Counted from the stretch's first letter, positions 15,549 through 24,945 are shown. The stretch is DNA of 49,629 nucleotides from Roseburia inulinivorans DSM 16841 (GCF_000174195.1 NZ_ACFY01000140.1:1-49629), one strand, 5' to 3'. Notes: generated by a model not told the origin, from the sequence alone. Numbers and translations: made by a program.

Positions 15549-18209
15549 TTATTTAATCTGATTTTCCAGCGCTACCTTAGCCTCGGCTACCGCATCCGGG
15601 ATTCCTGCCGGATTCTTACCGCCAGCCTGTGCCATGTTTGGACGTCCGCCGCCGCCACCGCCAACTTTTCCTGCGATCGCTTTGATGAGGTTTCCTGCAT
15701 GAGCGCCTTTCTTCATTGCCTCCTCTGTTGCCATAGCGACAAGATTTACTTTGCCGTCTGCCTCAGAAGCAAGCACTACAACGCCCTCTCCGAGTTTTCC
15801 TTTGAGCTGGTCACCAAGGTCTCTCAAGCCGTTCATGTCAACCCCTGCAACACTTGTTGCAAGAAGTTTTACACCTTTTACTTCTACAACCTGATCCATA
15901 ACATCGCCAAGTGCCTCTTTGGCAGCTTTGCTCTTTAAGGACTCATTCTCTGCATTTAACGCCTTGATCTCAGCCATCATATGCTCGATCTTCTCAACCA
16001 AAGCAGCCGGAGTTGTCTTTGCAGCTTTTGCAGCTCTCTCTAATTCAGCTTCGATATTCTTATAATATGCGAATACATTATCACCTGTCAACGCCTCAAT
16101 ACGACGTACACCGGCAGCAACACCGCTCTCAGAAATGATCTTGAATGCAGCGATCTCGCCTGTGTGTTTTACATGTGTACCACCACAGAACTCCTTGGAA
16201 AATTCTCCCATGGATACGACACGTACTTTCTCACCATATTTCTCACCGAATAACGCCATAGCGCCTGTCTTTTTCGCTTCTTCTACGGTCATGACATCCG
16301 TACGCACCTCAAGGTCTGCAGCGATCTCATCATTTACGATCTTCTCAACTTTTGCGATCTCCTCTGCTGTCATAGCCTGGAAATGGCTGAAGTCAAAACG
16401 TGTTCTCTCAGCATCCTGATAAGAACCAGCCTGCTCTACGTGAGTACCTAATACTTCACGGAGTGCTTTCTGTAATAAGTGTGTTGCAGAATGGTTCTTA
16501 CATGTCTTGCCACGAAGATCTGCATCAACTGATAATGTAACTTTATCACCGGACTTGATCATGCCGCTTGTCATTTTGCCGACATGTCCCACTTTTCCAC
16601 CTAATAACTTGATGGTATCTTCCACTTTGAATGTACCATCAGCAGTGTAGATCACACCTTTATCTCCCTGCTGTCCACCCATGGTAGCATAGAATGGTGT
16701 CTCCTCTACGATGATCGTTCCGATCTCACCATCGGATAATGCTTCCACGATCTCAGTCTCAGAAGTAAGTACTGTCACCGTAGATGCTGTCTCTAATTTA
16801 TCATATCCGACAAACTCTGTTGTGACGGAAGGATCGATCTCATCATAAACAGTCGCATCTGCTCCCATATAGTTTGTAGTCTTACGATTCTTTCTTGCTG
16901 TTGTACGCTGTACTTCCATAGCCTTTTTGAAGCCGTCTTCGTCAATCGTGAAGCCTTTTTCTTCTAAGATCTCAGAAGTCAGATCCATCGGGAATCCATA
17001 AGTATCATAAAGCTTGAACGCATTGTCTCCGGATAATACTTTAGAACCGGATGCGATCATCTCTTTTTCCATATCCTCTAAGATTGCAAGACCCTGATCG
17101 ATCGTCTTTGCAAACTTCTCTTCTTCCTGTGCAAGTACTTTTAAGATAAAATCTTTCTTTTCTTCTAATTCCGGATAACCGTCTTTGCTCTCGTTGATCA
17201 CAGTCTTTGCAAGCTCTGCCATAAAAATGCCGTCGATTCCAAGCATTCTTCCATGACGTGCAGCACGGCGGATGATACGGCGGAGTACATAACCACGTCC
17301 TTCATTGGATGGCATAATACCATCGGAGATCATAAATGTTGAGGAACGGATATGGTCTGTGATCAGACGGATCGAAACATCATCCATTGCATCCACTTCA
17401 TATTTCTTACCTGACAGCTCACATACTCTGTCACGGATTGCTTTCATGGTATCGATATCAAATACGGAATCTACATCCTGCATGACAACTGCAAGACGCT
17501 CAAGTCCCATACCTGTATCAATGTTCTTCTGGGAAAGTTCGGTGTAACCACCCTTTCCATCTCCCTCAAACTGGGTAAATACGTTGTTCCATACTTCCAT
17601 GAAACGGTCACAGTCACATCCTACTTTACAGTCCGGTTTGCCACAGCCGTATTTTTCTCCGCGGTCATAGTAAATCTCAGAACATGGACCGCAAGGACCG
17701 GCACCGTGCTCCCAGAAGTTATCACACTCTCCGGTTTCCGGATCGCGGTAAAATCTTGTGATTCTCTCTGCCGGAACTCCGACTTCTTTTGTCCAGATAT
17801 TGAATGCTTCATCATCCTCACCGTAAATGGATGGATACAGTCTGTCCTCCTCTAATCCGAGAACCTTTGTCAAAAACTCCCAGGACCATGCGATCGCTTC
17901 ATGCTTAAAATAATCTCCGAAAGAGAAGTTACCAAGCATCTCAAAGAATGTAAGATGTCTTGCTGTCTTACCAACGTTCTCGATATCACCGGTACGGATA
18001 CATTTCTGGCAGGTTGTCACTCTTCTGCGAGGTGGAATTTCCTGTCCTGTAAAATATGGCTTTAATGGTGCCATACCTGCATTGATCAGTAATAAGCTGT
18101 TATCATTGTGTGGTACCAATGAAAAGCTGTTCATTTTAAGATGTCCCTTGCTCTCGAAAAATTCAAGGTACATTCTTCGTAATTCGTTTTCACCGTAAAA
18201 TTTCTTCAC
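15549..18209 (-). CDS. alaS: Alanyl-tRNA synthetase
   Basis: It charges tRNA-Ala. The 886-residue length is typical. The class II catalytic core opens MKKFYGENELRRMYLEFFE, with FFSKGHLKMNS-like variant FESKGHLKMNSFSLVP and NAGMAPLKPYF, and later GMGLERLAVVMQ. The editing domain has HSATHLLQKALREVLG (HxxxH zinc site) and FCGGTHV. The C-terminal C-Ala/DHHA1 domain ends with the glycine run KVGGGGGGRPNMAQAGG. No T-box leader is seen in the short upstream region. An AGGAAC-type ribosome site precedes the start. It may be read together with the small membrane-protein gene upstream. Confidence 0.97.
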   Translation of the reverse strand: MKKFYGENELRRMYLEFFESKGHLKMNSFSLVPHNDNSLLLINAGMAPLKPYFTGQEIPPRRRVTTCQKCIRTGDIENVGKTARHLTFFEMLGNFSFGDYFKHEAIAWSWEFLTKVLGLEEDRLYPSIYGEDDEAFNIWTKEVGVPAERITRFYRDPETGECDNFWEHGAGPCGPCSEIYYDRGEKYGCGKPDCKVGCDCDRFMEVWNNVFTQFEGDGKGGYTELSQKNIDTGMGLERLAVVMQDVDSVFDIDTMKAIRDRVCELSGKKYEVDAMDDVSIRLITDHIRSSTFMISDGIMPSNEGRGYVLRRIIRRAARHGRMLGIDGIFMAELAKTVINESKDGYPELEEKKDFILKVLAQEEEKFAKTIDQGLAILEDMEKEMIASGSKVLSGDNAFKLYDTYGFPMDLTSEILEEKGFTIDEDGFKKAMEVQRTTARKNRKTTNYMGADATVYDEIDPSVTTEFVGYDKLETASTVTVLTSETEIVEALSDGEIGTIIVEETPFYATMGGQQGDKGVIYTADGTFKVEDTIKLLGGKVGHVGKMTSGMIKSGDKVTLSVDADLRGKTCKNHSATHLLQKALREVLGTHVEQAGSYQDAERTRFDFSHFQAMTAEEIAKVEKIVNDEIAADLEVRTDVMTVEEAKKTGAMALFGEKYGEKVRVVSMGEFSKEFCGGTHVKHTGEIAAFKIISESGVAAGVRRIEALTGDNVFAYYKNIEAELERAAKAAKTTPAALVEKIEHMMAEIKALNAENESLKSKAAKEALGDVMDQVVEVKGVKLLATSVAGVDMNGLRDLGDQLKGKLGEGVVVLASEADGKVNLVAMATEEAMKKGAHAGNLIKAIAGKVGGGGGGRPNMAQAGGKNPAGIPDAVAEAKVALENQIK

Positions 18210-18232
18210 GACTAAGTTCCTCCAAAATCTTT

Positions 18233-18257
18233 TGTACAGGCACTTCTCTGCCGTACA
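18233..18257. terminator. Hairpin upstream of alaS
   Basis: TGTAC-GGCA pairs with TGCC-GTACA around CTTCTC. The T-run follows only on the plus strand, where no gene is present. On the minus strand it is probably just a structured part of the alaS leader. Confidence 0.35.
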
Positions 18258-18324
18258 TTTTTTATTTAATAAAATTGTAATTACCAGCTGTTTCCTTCTA
18301 AGAAACTATCTATATAGTTACAAA

Positions 18325-18483
18325 TTATTTAACCTCGTGTTCTGCTGCCGTATCAGCTTCCGCCGCTGCTTTTGCATCTTTGTTTTCCCGCAGCTTTTTG
18401 CCTGCAAAAAATCCCGCCAGAGCGATTGCTGCCAAAATCACCATAATAATTGCATACTGTAAAAATGATCCTAAAAATGCCAT
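18325..18483 (-). CDS. Small single-pass membrane protein
   Basis: With ATG at 18483 (AGGTAGAAGAA upstream) the product is 52 residues: MAFLGSFLQYAIIMVILAAI then ALAGFFAGKKLRENKDAKAA and an Ala/Glu-rich tail. There is one membrane helix (about 9-27) and a charged cytoplasmic tail. An in-frame ATG at 18516 would add 11 residues without a better ribosome site. No family is recognised. Such proteins commonly sit upstream of alaS in this bacterial group, but I cannot assign a role. A strong promoter lies 70-100 bp upstream. Confidence 0.65.
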   Translation of the reverse strand: MAFLGSFLQYAIIMVILAAIALAGFFAGKKLRENKDAKAAAEADTAAEHEVK

Positions 18484-18556
18484 TTCTTCTACCTGCCTTT
18501 CTGCTATGGCTGACACTTATGCACTGCAAAAATGAAAGCCGGCTCACAATTTAAAT

Positions 18557-18586
18557 ATTATAGCTCACTTATTTGTTTATCGTCAA
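18557..18586 (-). promoter_or_regulatory. Promoter of small membrane protein/alaS unit
   Basis: TTGACG (plus 18581-18586), 18-bp spacer, TATAAT (plus 18557-18562) on the minus strand. A 22-bp tandem repeat array lies immediately upstream. Confidence 0.75.
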
Positions 18587-18591
18587 GTATT

Positions 18592-18670
18592 CAACATCTT
18601 TTCTTCTAAAAGCTGTCATCTTTTATTAAAAAAAATGTCATCTTTTCCAGCAAAAACTACCATCTTTTAT
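18592..18670 (-). repeat. Four 22-bp tandem repeats upstream of promoter
   Basis: CATCTTTT recurs at 18595, 18617, 18639 and 18661, exactly 22 bp apart, in units such as TGTCATCTTTT. On the transcribed strand this reads AAAAGATGACA with A/T-rich filler. The array ends 6 bp before the -35 box and starts over the stop codon of the MBL gene. Two helical turns per unit suggests protein sites or a phased UP element. Confidence 0.65.
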
Positions 18671-19422
18671 TCTTCCCGGATTTCAAATACCTGATTCTCA
18701 TGGACGATTGGCACGATCCGGTCCGCCATCGCCTGATTGCTCAGTCTTTTGATAAAAGGCTGTATCCCGGAATAATCCTGCCACATATGCATTGGAAACA
18801 CATACTCTGCATTCGTGTTCTCCAGAAAATATTCCATGCCAAGTGACTGATACATCCCAAGTTTTGGATCAAACGGCACAAATGCCAGGTTGATGTCTTT
18901 CTTTGCAAGTTTTTTAATCTGGTTCTTATAATTGACATCCATAATGCCATTGACAAGTTCCCCTGCTCCATCCCATTTCCAGTTGTTGAGATCCCCGGCA
19001 TGATAAAAACTTGCCCCGTTTGTCTTCACATAAAAGGCGACTCCCGCGTCCGTGGAGCGCAGCGTCTCAATCTCCAAGTCATCCACCTGATATTTTTCGC
19101 ACGGACTAACGTATGTGATCAATTCCCGGACAGACAGGTCAAACCCGTGTTTTTCCAGAAAATGAGGTGACATCCTGCAGTCTTTTGAGAAAATATAATG
19201 TATGTTGCTGTAACGCTCTGCCCAGTGGAGCACATCCATGTCAAAATGATCTCTGTGTTTGTGGCTTGCAAACACATAAACCGGGGTATCCGGCTCATAC
19301 TCCGGGATCTGTCCACGGAACGTATAGCCGTTCACCCGGTCTCCCGCAAACCAGTCAAAAATCAAAACCTTCTCATCCACTTCCACTAAAAAGCAGCTGT
19401 GATGTATAAATATTACCTGCAT
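18667..19422 (-). CDS. MBL-fold metallohydrolase
   Basis: The 251-residue protein starts MQVIFIHHSCFLVEVDEKVL. It carries the metal site HxHxDH in ASHKHRDHFDMDV (about 53-58), a later HAGDLNNWKWDG and PMHMWQDYSG. These match the UlaG-like branch of metallo-beta-lactamase-fold hydrolases, several of which act on phosphodiesters or lactones. The substrate is unknown. Its start overlaps the end of the amidohydrolase gene by 10 bp, so the two are translationally coupled and may serve one salvage route. Confidence 0.8.
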   Translation of the reverse strand: MQVIFIHHSCFLVEVDEKVLIFDWFAGDRVNGYTFRGQIPEYEPDTPVYVFASHKHRDHFDMDVLHWAERYSNIHYIFSKDCRMSPHFLEKHGFDLSVRELITYVSPCEKYQVDDLEIETLRSTDAGVAFYVKTNGASFYHAGDLNNWKWDGAGELVNGIMDVNYKNQIKKLAKKDINLAFVPFDPKLGMYQSLGMEYFLENTNAEYVFPMHMWQDYSGIQPFIKRLSNQAMADRIVPIVHENQVFEIREE

Positions 19423-20719
19423 TCCTTCATCCTTCCAATTATCTCATTTGCTTTTGTATATATTTCTGCCGGATCAGTTCCGATGAGAAATGTTCCATCC
19501 TCGTAAAGTACTTTTCCGTTTACCATCGTCAGTTTCACATTCTGCTTGCTGCCGCTGTAAACCAGATTTTTCACAAGGTTGTTCTCCGGCTGCATATTCG
19601 GCTGCTGCAGATCGATCATGACAAGGTCTGCCTTTTTCCCGGCTGCAAGACAGTCACAATCCGGCAGTCCCATCGCATACGCGCCTCCGGCGGTCGCCAT
19701 ATAAAGCACCTCCTCCGCCGGCATGCAGGAAGCGTCCCGTTCCCTGAGTTTTGCCAGTCCTGTCACAAGAAACATCTCCCGGAACATGTCCAGACAGTTG
19801 TTGCTCGCCGGTCCATCCGTACCGATTGCAAGATTGATTCCCTCATCCAGCAGTCTTTTGACCGGGCAGATACCGGAAGCAAGCTTTGTGTTCGAACCGG
19901 GGTTCGTCACTACCGACATGTGATGTTTTTCAATATCTCAATATCTTTCTCCTCCAGCCAGACACAGTGATAACCGCCGCCGCCATGTTCATACAGCCCC
20001 AGACTTTCTGTAAACTGCATTGGTGTCATTCCCCAGCGTGCCTTACACTCTGCCACCTCGCGCTCTGTCTCAGAATTGTGCGTCCAGACCGGTGCGTGAT
20101 ACTTGTCCGCAATCTTGGCAACCCCCTCAAGCAGTGGGCGTGATGTGGTGTATTCTGCATGAAATCCCGGCACATAGGAAGTGAGGTCACTCAGTTTATT
20201 GATCCTTAAATAATTTTCCTCAAGCACTTCCAGACTGTCGGTAAAGTTGTTCAATCCACTTGTAAAAACAGTCCGAAACCCCGTATCCACATAGGCATTG
20301 ATATGATAGTCCTGCATAATGTACATATCAAAATTTGAGGTGATACCACTCGTCAGATACTCCATAATTCCGAGGATCGCAAGCCAGTAAGTATCCTCCC
20401 CTTTCAGCCTTGCCTCGTTCGGGAACACTTTCTGCTGCAGCCATTCCTGCAGCGGAAGATCATCTGCAAAAGATCGTAAAAATGTCATCGGTGTATGCGT
20501 GTGTGCATTCTTAAATCCCGGCATTAAAAGATTTCCCTTTGCATCGATCTCCCGGTCCCAGATAATGATATCATCTTCTTTGCAGACATCAGAAGTATCT
20601 GTGCCATCCCCGATATAACAGATATGGTCTCCTCTTACCCAGAGTTCCCCCTCCGCCACCTCAAAGGTGTGATCTGCTTTCGTCAATAATATTTTTGCAT
20701 GATAAAAACGAATATTCAT
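19413..20719 (-). CDS. Amidohydrolase of the MTA/SAH deaminase type (one apparent frameshift)
   Basis: The first frame (20719 to 19910) shows LLMPGFKNAHTHTPMTFLRS with the HxH metal site, ADDLPLQEWL, TSGITSNFDMY and WTHNSETEREV. The second (19919 to 19413) continues MSVVTNPGSNTKLASG and IGTDGPASNN with the metal Asp. Adding one A to the run at 19926-19930 fuses them (EILKKHHMSVVTNPG) into a normal protein of about 435 residues. The order is that of 5'-methylthioadenosine/S-adenosylhomocysteine deaminases and relatives. The exact base deaminated is unknown. It is followed, with overlap, by the MBL gene. Confidence 0.8.
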
Positions 20720-20761
20720 ACCGATCCCCCACTTTTATCACTGCCTGTATCCTGCAGCAGA

Positions 20762-20843
20762 ATGCCCGCACTGTGGGCATCCGATCGTCATAAATTGCAG
20801 TGCGCGCCGGAAAAATCTATGATTTTCCCGACGGGATACACTG
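20762..20843. other. Intergenic hairpins after spoIVA
   Basis: The gap 20720-20870 contains ATGCCC-GCACTGT-GGGCAT (20762-20780) and a larger dyad in which CAGTG and GGAAAAATC pair with GATTTTCC and CACTG (20798-20843). No clean T-run follows on the minus strand, so termination of spoIVA is uncertain. Confidence 0.4.
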
Positions 20844-20870
20844 TTTTTGATTCTTAAATCTTACCAAATT

Positions 20871-22376
20871 TCATAGGATAATGCAAACCATTCCACCGTT
20901 ATTATCATTTACGATTTTCTGCATGGTATCCTGCAGTTTAAGTTGGCATTCATCATCCATCATGGCGATTTTATTCCGGATTCCGTCCTCCATAAGCTCC
21001 CCTATGGATTTGCCGAAAATATTGGTTTTCCAGACGCCCTCCTCGCTCTGCTGTCCCTCTTTAATGTAACGGATCAGGTCATTTGCCTGATCTTCACTTC
21101 CCACGATCGGTGCGATCTCCGTCTCAATATTGGCACGGATCATATGAATGGATGGGGAGACTGCCTTGATTTTTACCCCAAACTTGTTTCCATGATGGAT
21201 CAGTTCCGGCTCCGCAAGTTCAATGTCCTTTAACCCCGGATTTACAACACCATATCCTTTCATCTGCACTTCCTCAAAAGCCCCTGCGACTTTCTCATAA
21301 GATTCTTTCCTCGCCGCCATCTCGCGGATCATCGAGATCAGTTCATACTCACCATGGATAGGAACTCCTGCAAGTTCACTCATATTTTCATAGTAATACG
21401 GCTCTGCAACCTCCATCTGTATTTTCACACAGCCGCAGGCGAGATCCATCTCATCCATTTTAATCTTTGAGATGCAGTCTCCCGGTTCTGACTGCTGCTG
21501 GTAAACGTCTTTCGTGCGCTCCATATGACTTAAAATATCCGATGCCTGTGCAATGATCTCACTTTTTACCGGATGATCTGCGGAGAGCATTTCCGTCCAT
21601 TTCGGGATAAAAAATTCCACCCGTTCAATCGGAAATTCATACAGCACACTCTCTAAAATTTTTAAGACATCCTCTCTGCGCAGCTGCTCACAGTTGACCG
21701 GCACAACCGTTGTCTGATAGTTTTCCTCCATCTCCGACGCAAGTTTTATTGTCTCCTGCGCATAAGGTTTTGCCGAATTTAACAGGATCACAAACGGCTT
21801 TCCGATATTTTTCAGTTCCTGAACGGTTCTCTCTTCTGCATTTATGTAATTTTCCCGTGCCAGTTCTCCGATTGTTCCGTCGGTCGTCACTACAATGCCG
21901 ATCGTCGCATGGTCTCTGATGACCTTCTCGGTTCCGATCGATGCTGCCTCCGCAAATGGGATTTCCTGGTCTGACCACGGTGTCTTTACCATTCTGCTTC
22001 CATTTCCTTCCATATGTCCCACTGCCCCGTCCGCCAGAAAACCGACACAGTCGATCAGTCTTACACGCAGCTTTAATGGCTCTTCTTCCGTCTTAAAATC
22101 AGAGAGCCGGATCTCCGCCGCCTGCTGTGGAATGAATTTTGGTTCCGTCGTCATAATGGTTTTTCCGGCTGCCGCCTGCGGAAGTTCATCCATGGCTCTC
22201 TCTTTTTCTGCTTCTCCTTCCATAAAAGGAAGTACCATCAACTCCATAAACCGTTTGATGAAGGTGGATTTTCCAGTGCGCACCGGACCTACGATCCCGA
22301 GGTAAATCTCCCCGTTGGTACGGTTTCTGATATCCCTGTAAATGTTATACTCTTTATTTCCGCTATAATTGTCCAT
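20871..22376 (-). CDS. spoIVA: Stage IV sporulation protein A (coat basement ATPase)
   Basis: SpoIVA hydrolyses ATP to polymerise on the forespore surface and anchors the spore coat. The protein starts MDNYSGNKEYNIYRDIRNRT, with Walker A GIVGPVRTGKSTFIKRF, then LIDCVGFLADGAVGHMEG and TTDGTIGELARENYINAEER, all strongly conserved in the family. The C-terminus ends NDNNGGMVCIIL. The start at 22376 (501 residues) has GGAGGG nine bases upstream. A frame starting at 22403 would have no ribosome site. It marks the organism as a spore former. Its promoter is embedded in a terminator-like hairpin. Confidence 0.96.
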   Translation of the reverse strand: MDNYSGNKEYNIYRDIRNRTNGEIYLGIVGPVRTGKSTFIKRFMELMVLPFMEGEAEKERAMDELPQAAAGKTIMTTEPKFIPQQAAEIRLSDFKTEEEPLKLRVRLIDCVGFLADGAVGHMEGNGSRMVKTPWSDQEIPFAEAASIGTEKVIRDHATIGIVVTTDGTIGELARENYINAEERTVQELKNIGKPFVILLNSAKPYAQETIKLASEMEENYQTTVVPVNCEQLRREDVLKILESVLYEFPIERVEFFIPKWTEMLSADHPVKSEIIAQASDILSHMERTKDVYQQQSEPGDCISKIKMDEMDLACGCVKIQMEVAEPYYYENMSELAGVPIHGEYELISMIREMAARKESYEKVAGAFEEVQMKGYGVVNPGLKDIELAEPELIHHGNKFGVKIKAVSPSIHMIRANIETEIAPIVGSEDQANDLIRYIKEGQQSEEGVWKTNIFGKSIGELMEDGIRNKIAMMDDECQLKLQDTMQKIVNDNNGGMVCIIL

Positions 22377-22430
22377 AAAAAAATTCCCTCCATATGTTAT
22401 CACATTGTATGAAGGGAATTTTTGTTTTAT
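22377..22430 (-). promoter_or_regulatory. spoIVA sigma-E promoter inside a terminator hairpin
   Basis: Minus strand: ATA (plus 22428-22430), 16 bp, then CATACAAT (plus 22404-22411), an exact fit to the mother-cell sigma-E pattern. The same DNA forms a 16-bp stem: AAAAATTCCCTTCATA with TATGGAGGGAATTTTT, followed by seven T. The 3' arm contains the spoIVA ribosome site GGAGGG. Confidence 0.65.
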
Positions 22431-22444
22431 TCGTATTTATTCGA

Positions 22445-23368
22445 TCACCACATCACATGCAGTTTTTTGGGCAGACATTGAAAGTGCATCTCTGTGACAT
22501 CCCCACAGTACTCTCCGTCTGCATGAAGTACCATAGGTGTTTTCAGCTTCAGGTCATATTCCTTACAGTTTGTCACCTCAAACCCTCTGATCCGCAGATG
22601 ATTGGCTGTCACAAGCAATGGCAGACATAAAAAAGTGCGCCATTTCGGGATTCCCCACGCCATACACACCGAAAGCTTTCCGTCCTGCGCATCTGCCCCC
22701 GGTGCCATCGGCACACCGCCGCCCTCAGCCCGGAAATTCATTGCCGCAGCGAAAATCATTTTCTTATGGTTTTTCTGTCCTTTTCCATCAAAAACTGCAC
22801 CTGCATCTGTTGTCTGCATGGTAAATAACGACTGTACCGTCAGAAACAGATAGGTAAGCTTTCCGAGATGCAGCTTATTCAAAGCGTCTTTTACCTTGGA
22901 CTTCAAAGCCTTCTTGCAGACTAATGCATCCAGTCCTGCCCCGGCACTGATTGCAAATAATCTCGGCTTCTCACAGCCGTTCCAGCTCACCTGCCCCAGA
23001 TCCATCACATAATCTTCCCTGCAGTTTAAAATATGCCCGATCACCTCTGTAGGCGTTCCCATGATCCCAAGTCCCCTTGCGAGGTCATTGCCGGAACCGG
23101 TCGGGATCACACCAAAGCGTACCTTCTCAAAATGCGTCATTCCGTTGATGACTTCATTTGCGGTCCCATCACCACCTACCACGACAAGTTGAATGTCATC
23201 CGCCCCACATTCACAGATGTCATGTGCCAGTGAAAAGGCATGCCCCTCATATTGGGTGACGTATGATTCGTAAGCAATGTTTTTCTTTTTTAAAACTGCT
23301 TCCGCTTCTTTCCAGATCTTTGCGCCTTTACCGCTTCTGGAATGCTCATTCACTATAAAACATAGCAT
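22445..23368 (-). CDS. Diacylglycerol/lipid kinase family protein (YegS/DagK type)
   Basis: From MLCFIVNEHSRSGKGAKIWK (start at 23368) the protein is 307 residues. It has the nucleotide-binding VVVGGDGTANEVINGM and IPTGSGNDLARGLGI motifs of the DAGK catalytic domain, and a C-terminal beta domain with MNFRAEGGGVPMAPGADAQD and LHADGEY. Members phosphorylate diacylglycerol, undecaprenol-like or sphingoid lipids; the substrate here is not known. The longer frame starting at 23425 lies inside the GGDEF gene and is unlikely. The start overlaps the end of that gene by 23 bp, indicating coupling. Confidence 0.88.
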   Translation of the reverse strand: MLCFIVNEHSRSGKGAKIWKEAEAVLKKKNIAYESYVTQYEGHAFSLAHDICECGADDIQLVVVGGDGTANEVINGMTHFEKVRFGVIPTGSGNDLARGLGIMGTPTEVIGHILNCREDYVMDLGQVSWNGCEKPRLFAISAGAGLDALVCKKALKSKVKDALNKLHLGKLTYLFLTVQSLFTMQTTDAGAVFDGKGQKNHKKMIFAAAMNFRAEGGGVPMAPGADAQDGKLSVCMAWGIPKWRTFLCLPLLVTANHLRIRGFEVTNCKEYDLKLKTPMVLHADGEYCGDVTEMHFQCLPKKLHVMW

Positions 23369-24491
23369 ATTCGCGGCTCTCCTTTCCTCTCTTCTTATCC
23401 TCATACATCCGTTCATCCGCGTCATGTACTATTTTTAAGATATCGATTCCGTTTCCCTCCGCTGTACCGGTTGCACTCGAAACCCTGAGACCGCCTTCTT
23501 CCCTGTGTCTTGCAAGTTTGTCCCTGACATTCTGGATGATCTGCTCTGCCTCCTGTTTCTCCGGATTTTCGATGAGCATGACAAATTCATCCCCACCGAT
23601 ACGATATGCCTTTTTCCGGCTATCTGTCTGTGCATAGATTGCATCGGACATTGTCTCGATCAGTTTATCTCCCATGCCATGTCCCATGCGGTCGTTGATT
23701 TCTTTCAGATTATTGATATCCCACAAAACCACGGCGACACGCTCCACCATCGTATAGTAATTGGCAAGCATATCTTCATATTTATTCTTATTATAAAGCC
23801 TTGTTGCAGAATCGACCTCCTTGCGGTAGGTAAGTTCTGCAATCCTGTAAGCATCCTCCCGCATGCTGCCAATGGTATGCTGGATGATCATCACGAACAC
23901 AAATAGGATCAGAAGCTGCGGTAATATCCGGTAAACTATAATGACCACAACCGGCATCTTCGAAAAAGGGATCCTCGCAAATCCATCTGCCAGTTCAGAC
24001 AAATACCATGTCCTGGTATGATTTCCCTGCAGCAGCAGGTTCAGATCACAGATCCCGTAATAAAATCCCACGATCATGCTGACCGGCAGCAGAAAAACTT
24101 CCAGTGCATAAGACAGCCATAATACGTTTTTCTCTTTATACTGAACTGCCACGATGAGTGGAAATACATACACCAGAACCATGTGGTAACTGAACATAAG
24201 GTTCATTGCTGCTGAAATTATGCAGATGCCGGTCACAAAAAAACACTTCATACGCTCATCCGATGGATCTGCTTTAAAAAATAAGATCACAGACGCAATA
24301 AAAAAGCCAGCAGAAATTGCATATGTCACACTGAACACAATTGCATTTACTGTCGGAAAACGGCCAAACGCCAGTCCCCAGACCGCCGTCAAAACAATAA
24401 ACGCTCCGACCATCTCCCTCAGGGTCTTCTTATTGATCTCAATCTCCTGCTGCGCTAATTCCTCATTATAATGTTCCCCAAAATTAGTCAT
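23346..24491 (-). CDS. Membrane-bound diguanylate cyclase (GGDEF)
   Basis: The 381-residue protein has a short cytoplasmic N-terminus, about six membrane helices (residues about 28-205) and a GGDEF domain with YRIGGDEFVMLIEN. It is preceded by DINNLKEINDRMGHGMGDKL, typical of active cyclases that make cyclic di-GMP from GTP. The residues before GGDEF read DSRK rather than RxxD, so the product-inhibition site appears absent. Start at 24491. It overlaps the lipid kinase gene. It is the last core gene before the accessory region. Confidence 0.88.
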   Translation of the reverse strand: MTNFGEHYNEELAQQEIEINKKTLREMVGAFIVLTAVWGLAFGRFPTVNAIVFSVTYAISAGFFIASVILFFKADPSDERMKCFFVTGICIISAAMNLMFSYHMVLVYVFPLIVAVQYKEKNVLWLSYALEVFLLPVSMIVGFYYGICDLNLLLQGNHTRTWYLSELADGFARIPFSKMPVVVIIVYRILPQLLILFVFVMIIQHTIGSMREDAYRIAELTYRKEVDSATRLYNKNKYEDMLANYYTMVERVAVVLWDINNLKEINDRMGHGMGDKLIETMSDAIYAQTDSRKKAYRIGGDEFVMLIENPEKQEAEQIIQNVRDKLARHREEGGLRVSSATGTAEGNGIDILKIVHDADERMYEDKKRGKESREYAMFYSE

Positions 24492-24770
24492 CTTCTGTCC
24501 CTCATACTCTCGTAATTATCCCATACCTGTCATTATCCGGTACTTCTAATCACTTTCTGCCCAACGATAAGTACCCTGATACCTTAATCTCCACTACATA
24601 TGGTAAAGTATAACACAAAACGTTATAGTTCTGTTAAATTTTTTATTTTTTCTGTTTTTTAACATTTTATGGGCTGCTGTTTACACGGACTCCGTTCCGG
24701 CAGCGATCCTACGGTATTTTCATGGTATACTGTTTGCTGTACACAATGCTCCCCATCCCTCTTATGTCAA

Positions 24771-24883
24771 GTTAATGTCACAAACTTTTTTGATTCAAAA
24801 TCCCGGAAACCCGCATAACTTCTTTGGGGTTATGGTAAGTTAGTGTCAAGTTTGATGCAATTGATGGTAAATTAGTGTCAAGT
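24771..24883. repeat. Short direct repeats at accessory-region boundary
   Basis: ATGGTAA(G/A)TTAGTGTCAAGT occurs twice, 32 bp apart (24832-24851 and 24864-24883), and a related GTTAATGTCA lies at 24771-24780. Such TGTCAA repeats resemble multiple terminal repeats of some insertion sequences (IS21-like). No transposase is present. The rest of 24492-24890 shows no gene. Confidence 0.45.
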
Positions 24884-24896
24884 CATTTAATAAATG

Positions 24897-24922
24897 AAAG
24901 CCAAAGATTTCTCTCTGGCTTT
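24897..24922 (-). terminator. Terminator of the GTPase conflict cassette
   Basis: AAAGCCA pairs with TGGCTTT around 12 nt on the minus strand, followed by CATTTATT. It lies 24 bp beyond the GAP1 stop. Confidence 0.65.
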
Positions 24923-24945
24923 TCTTACGACTATTCTTGAAAACC

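Noticed and set aside
18210..18324. A T-box riboswitch before alaS
   Set aside because: The region is only 115 bp and shows neither a specifier stem nor the T-box sequence; only one hairpin is present.
18592..18670. A small CRISPR array
   Set aside because: Units are contiguous 22-bp AT-rich repeats without unique spacers and no cas gene is nearby. No CRISPR was seen anywhere in the window.
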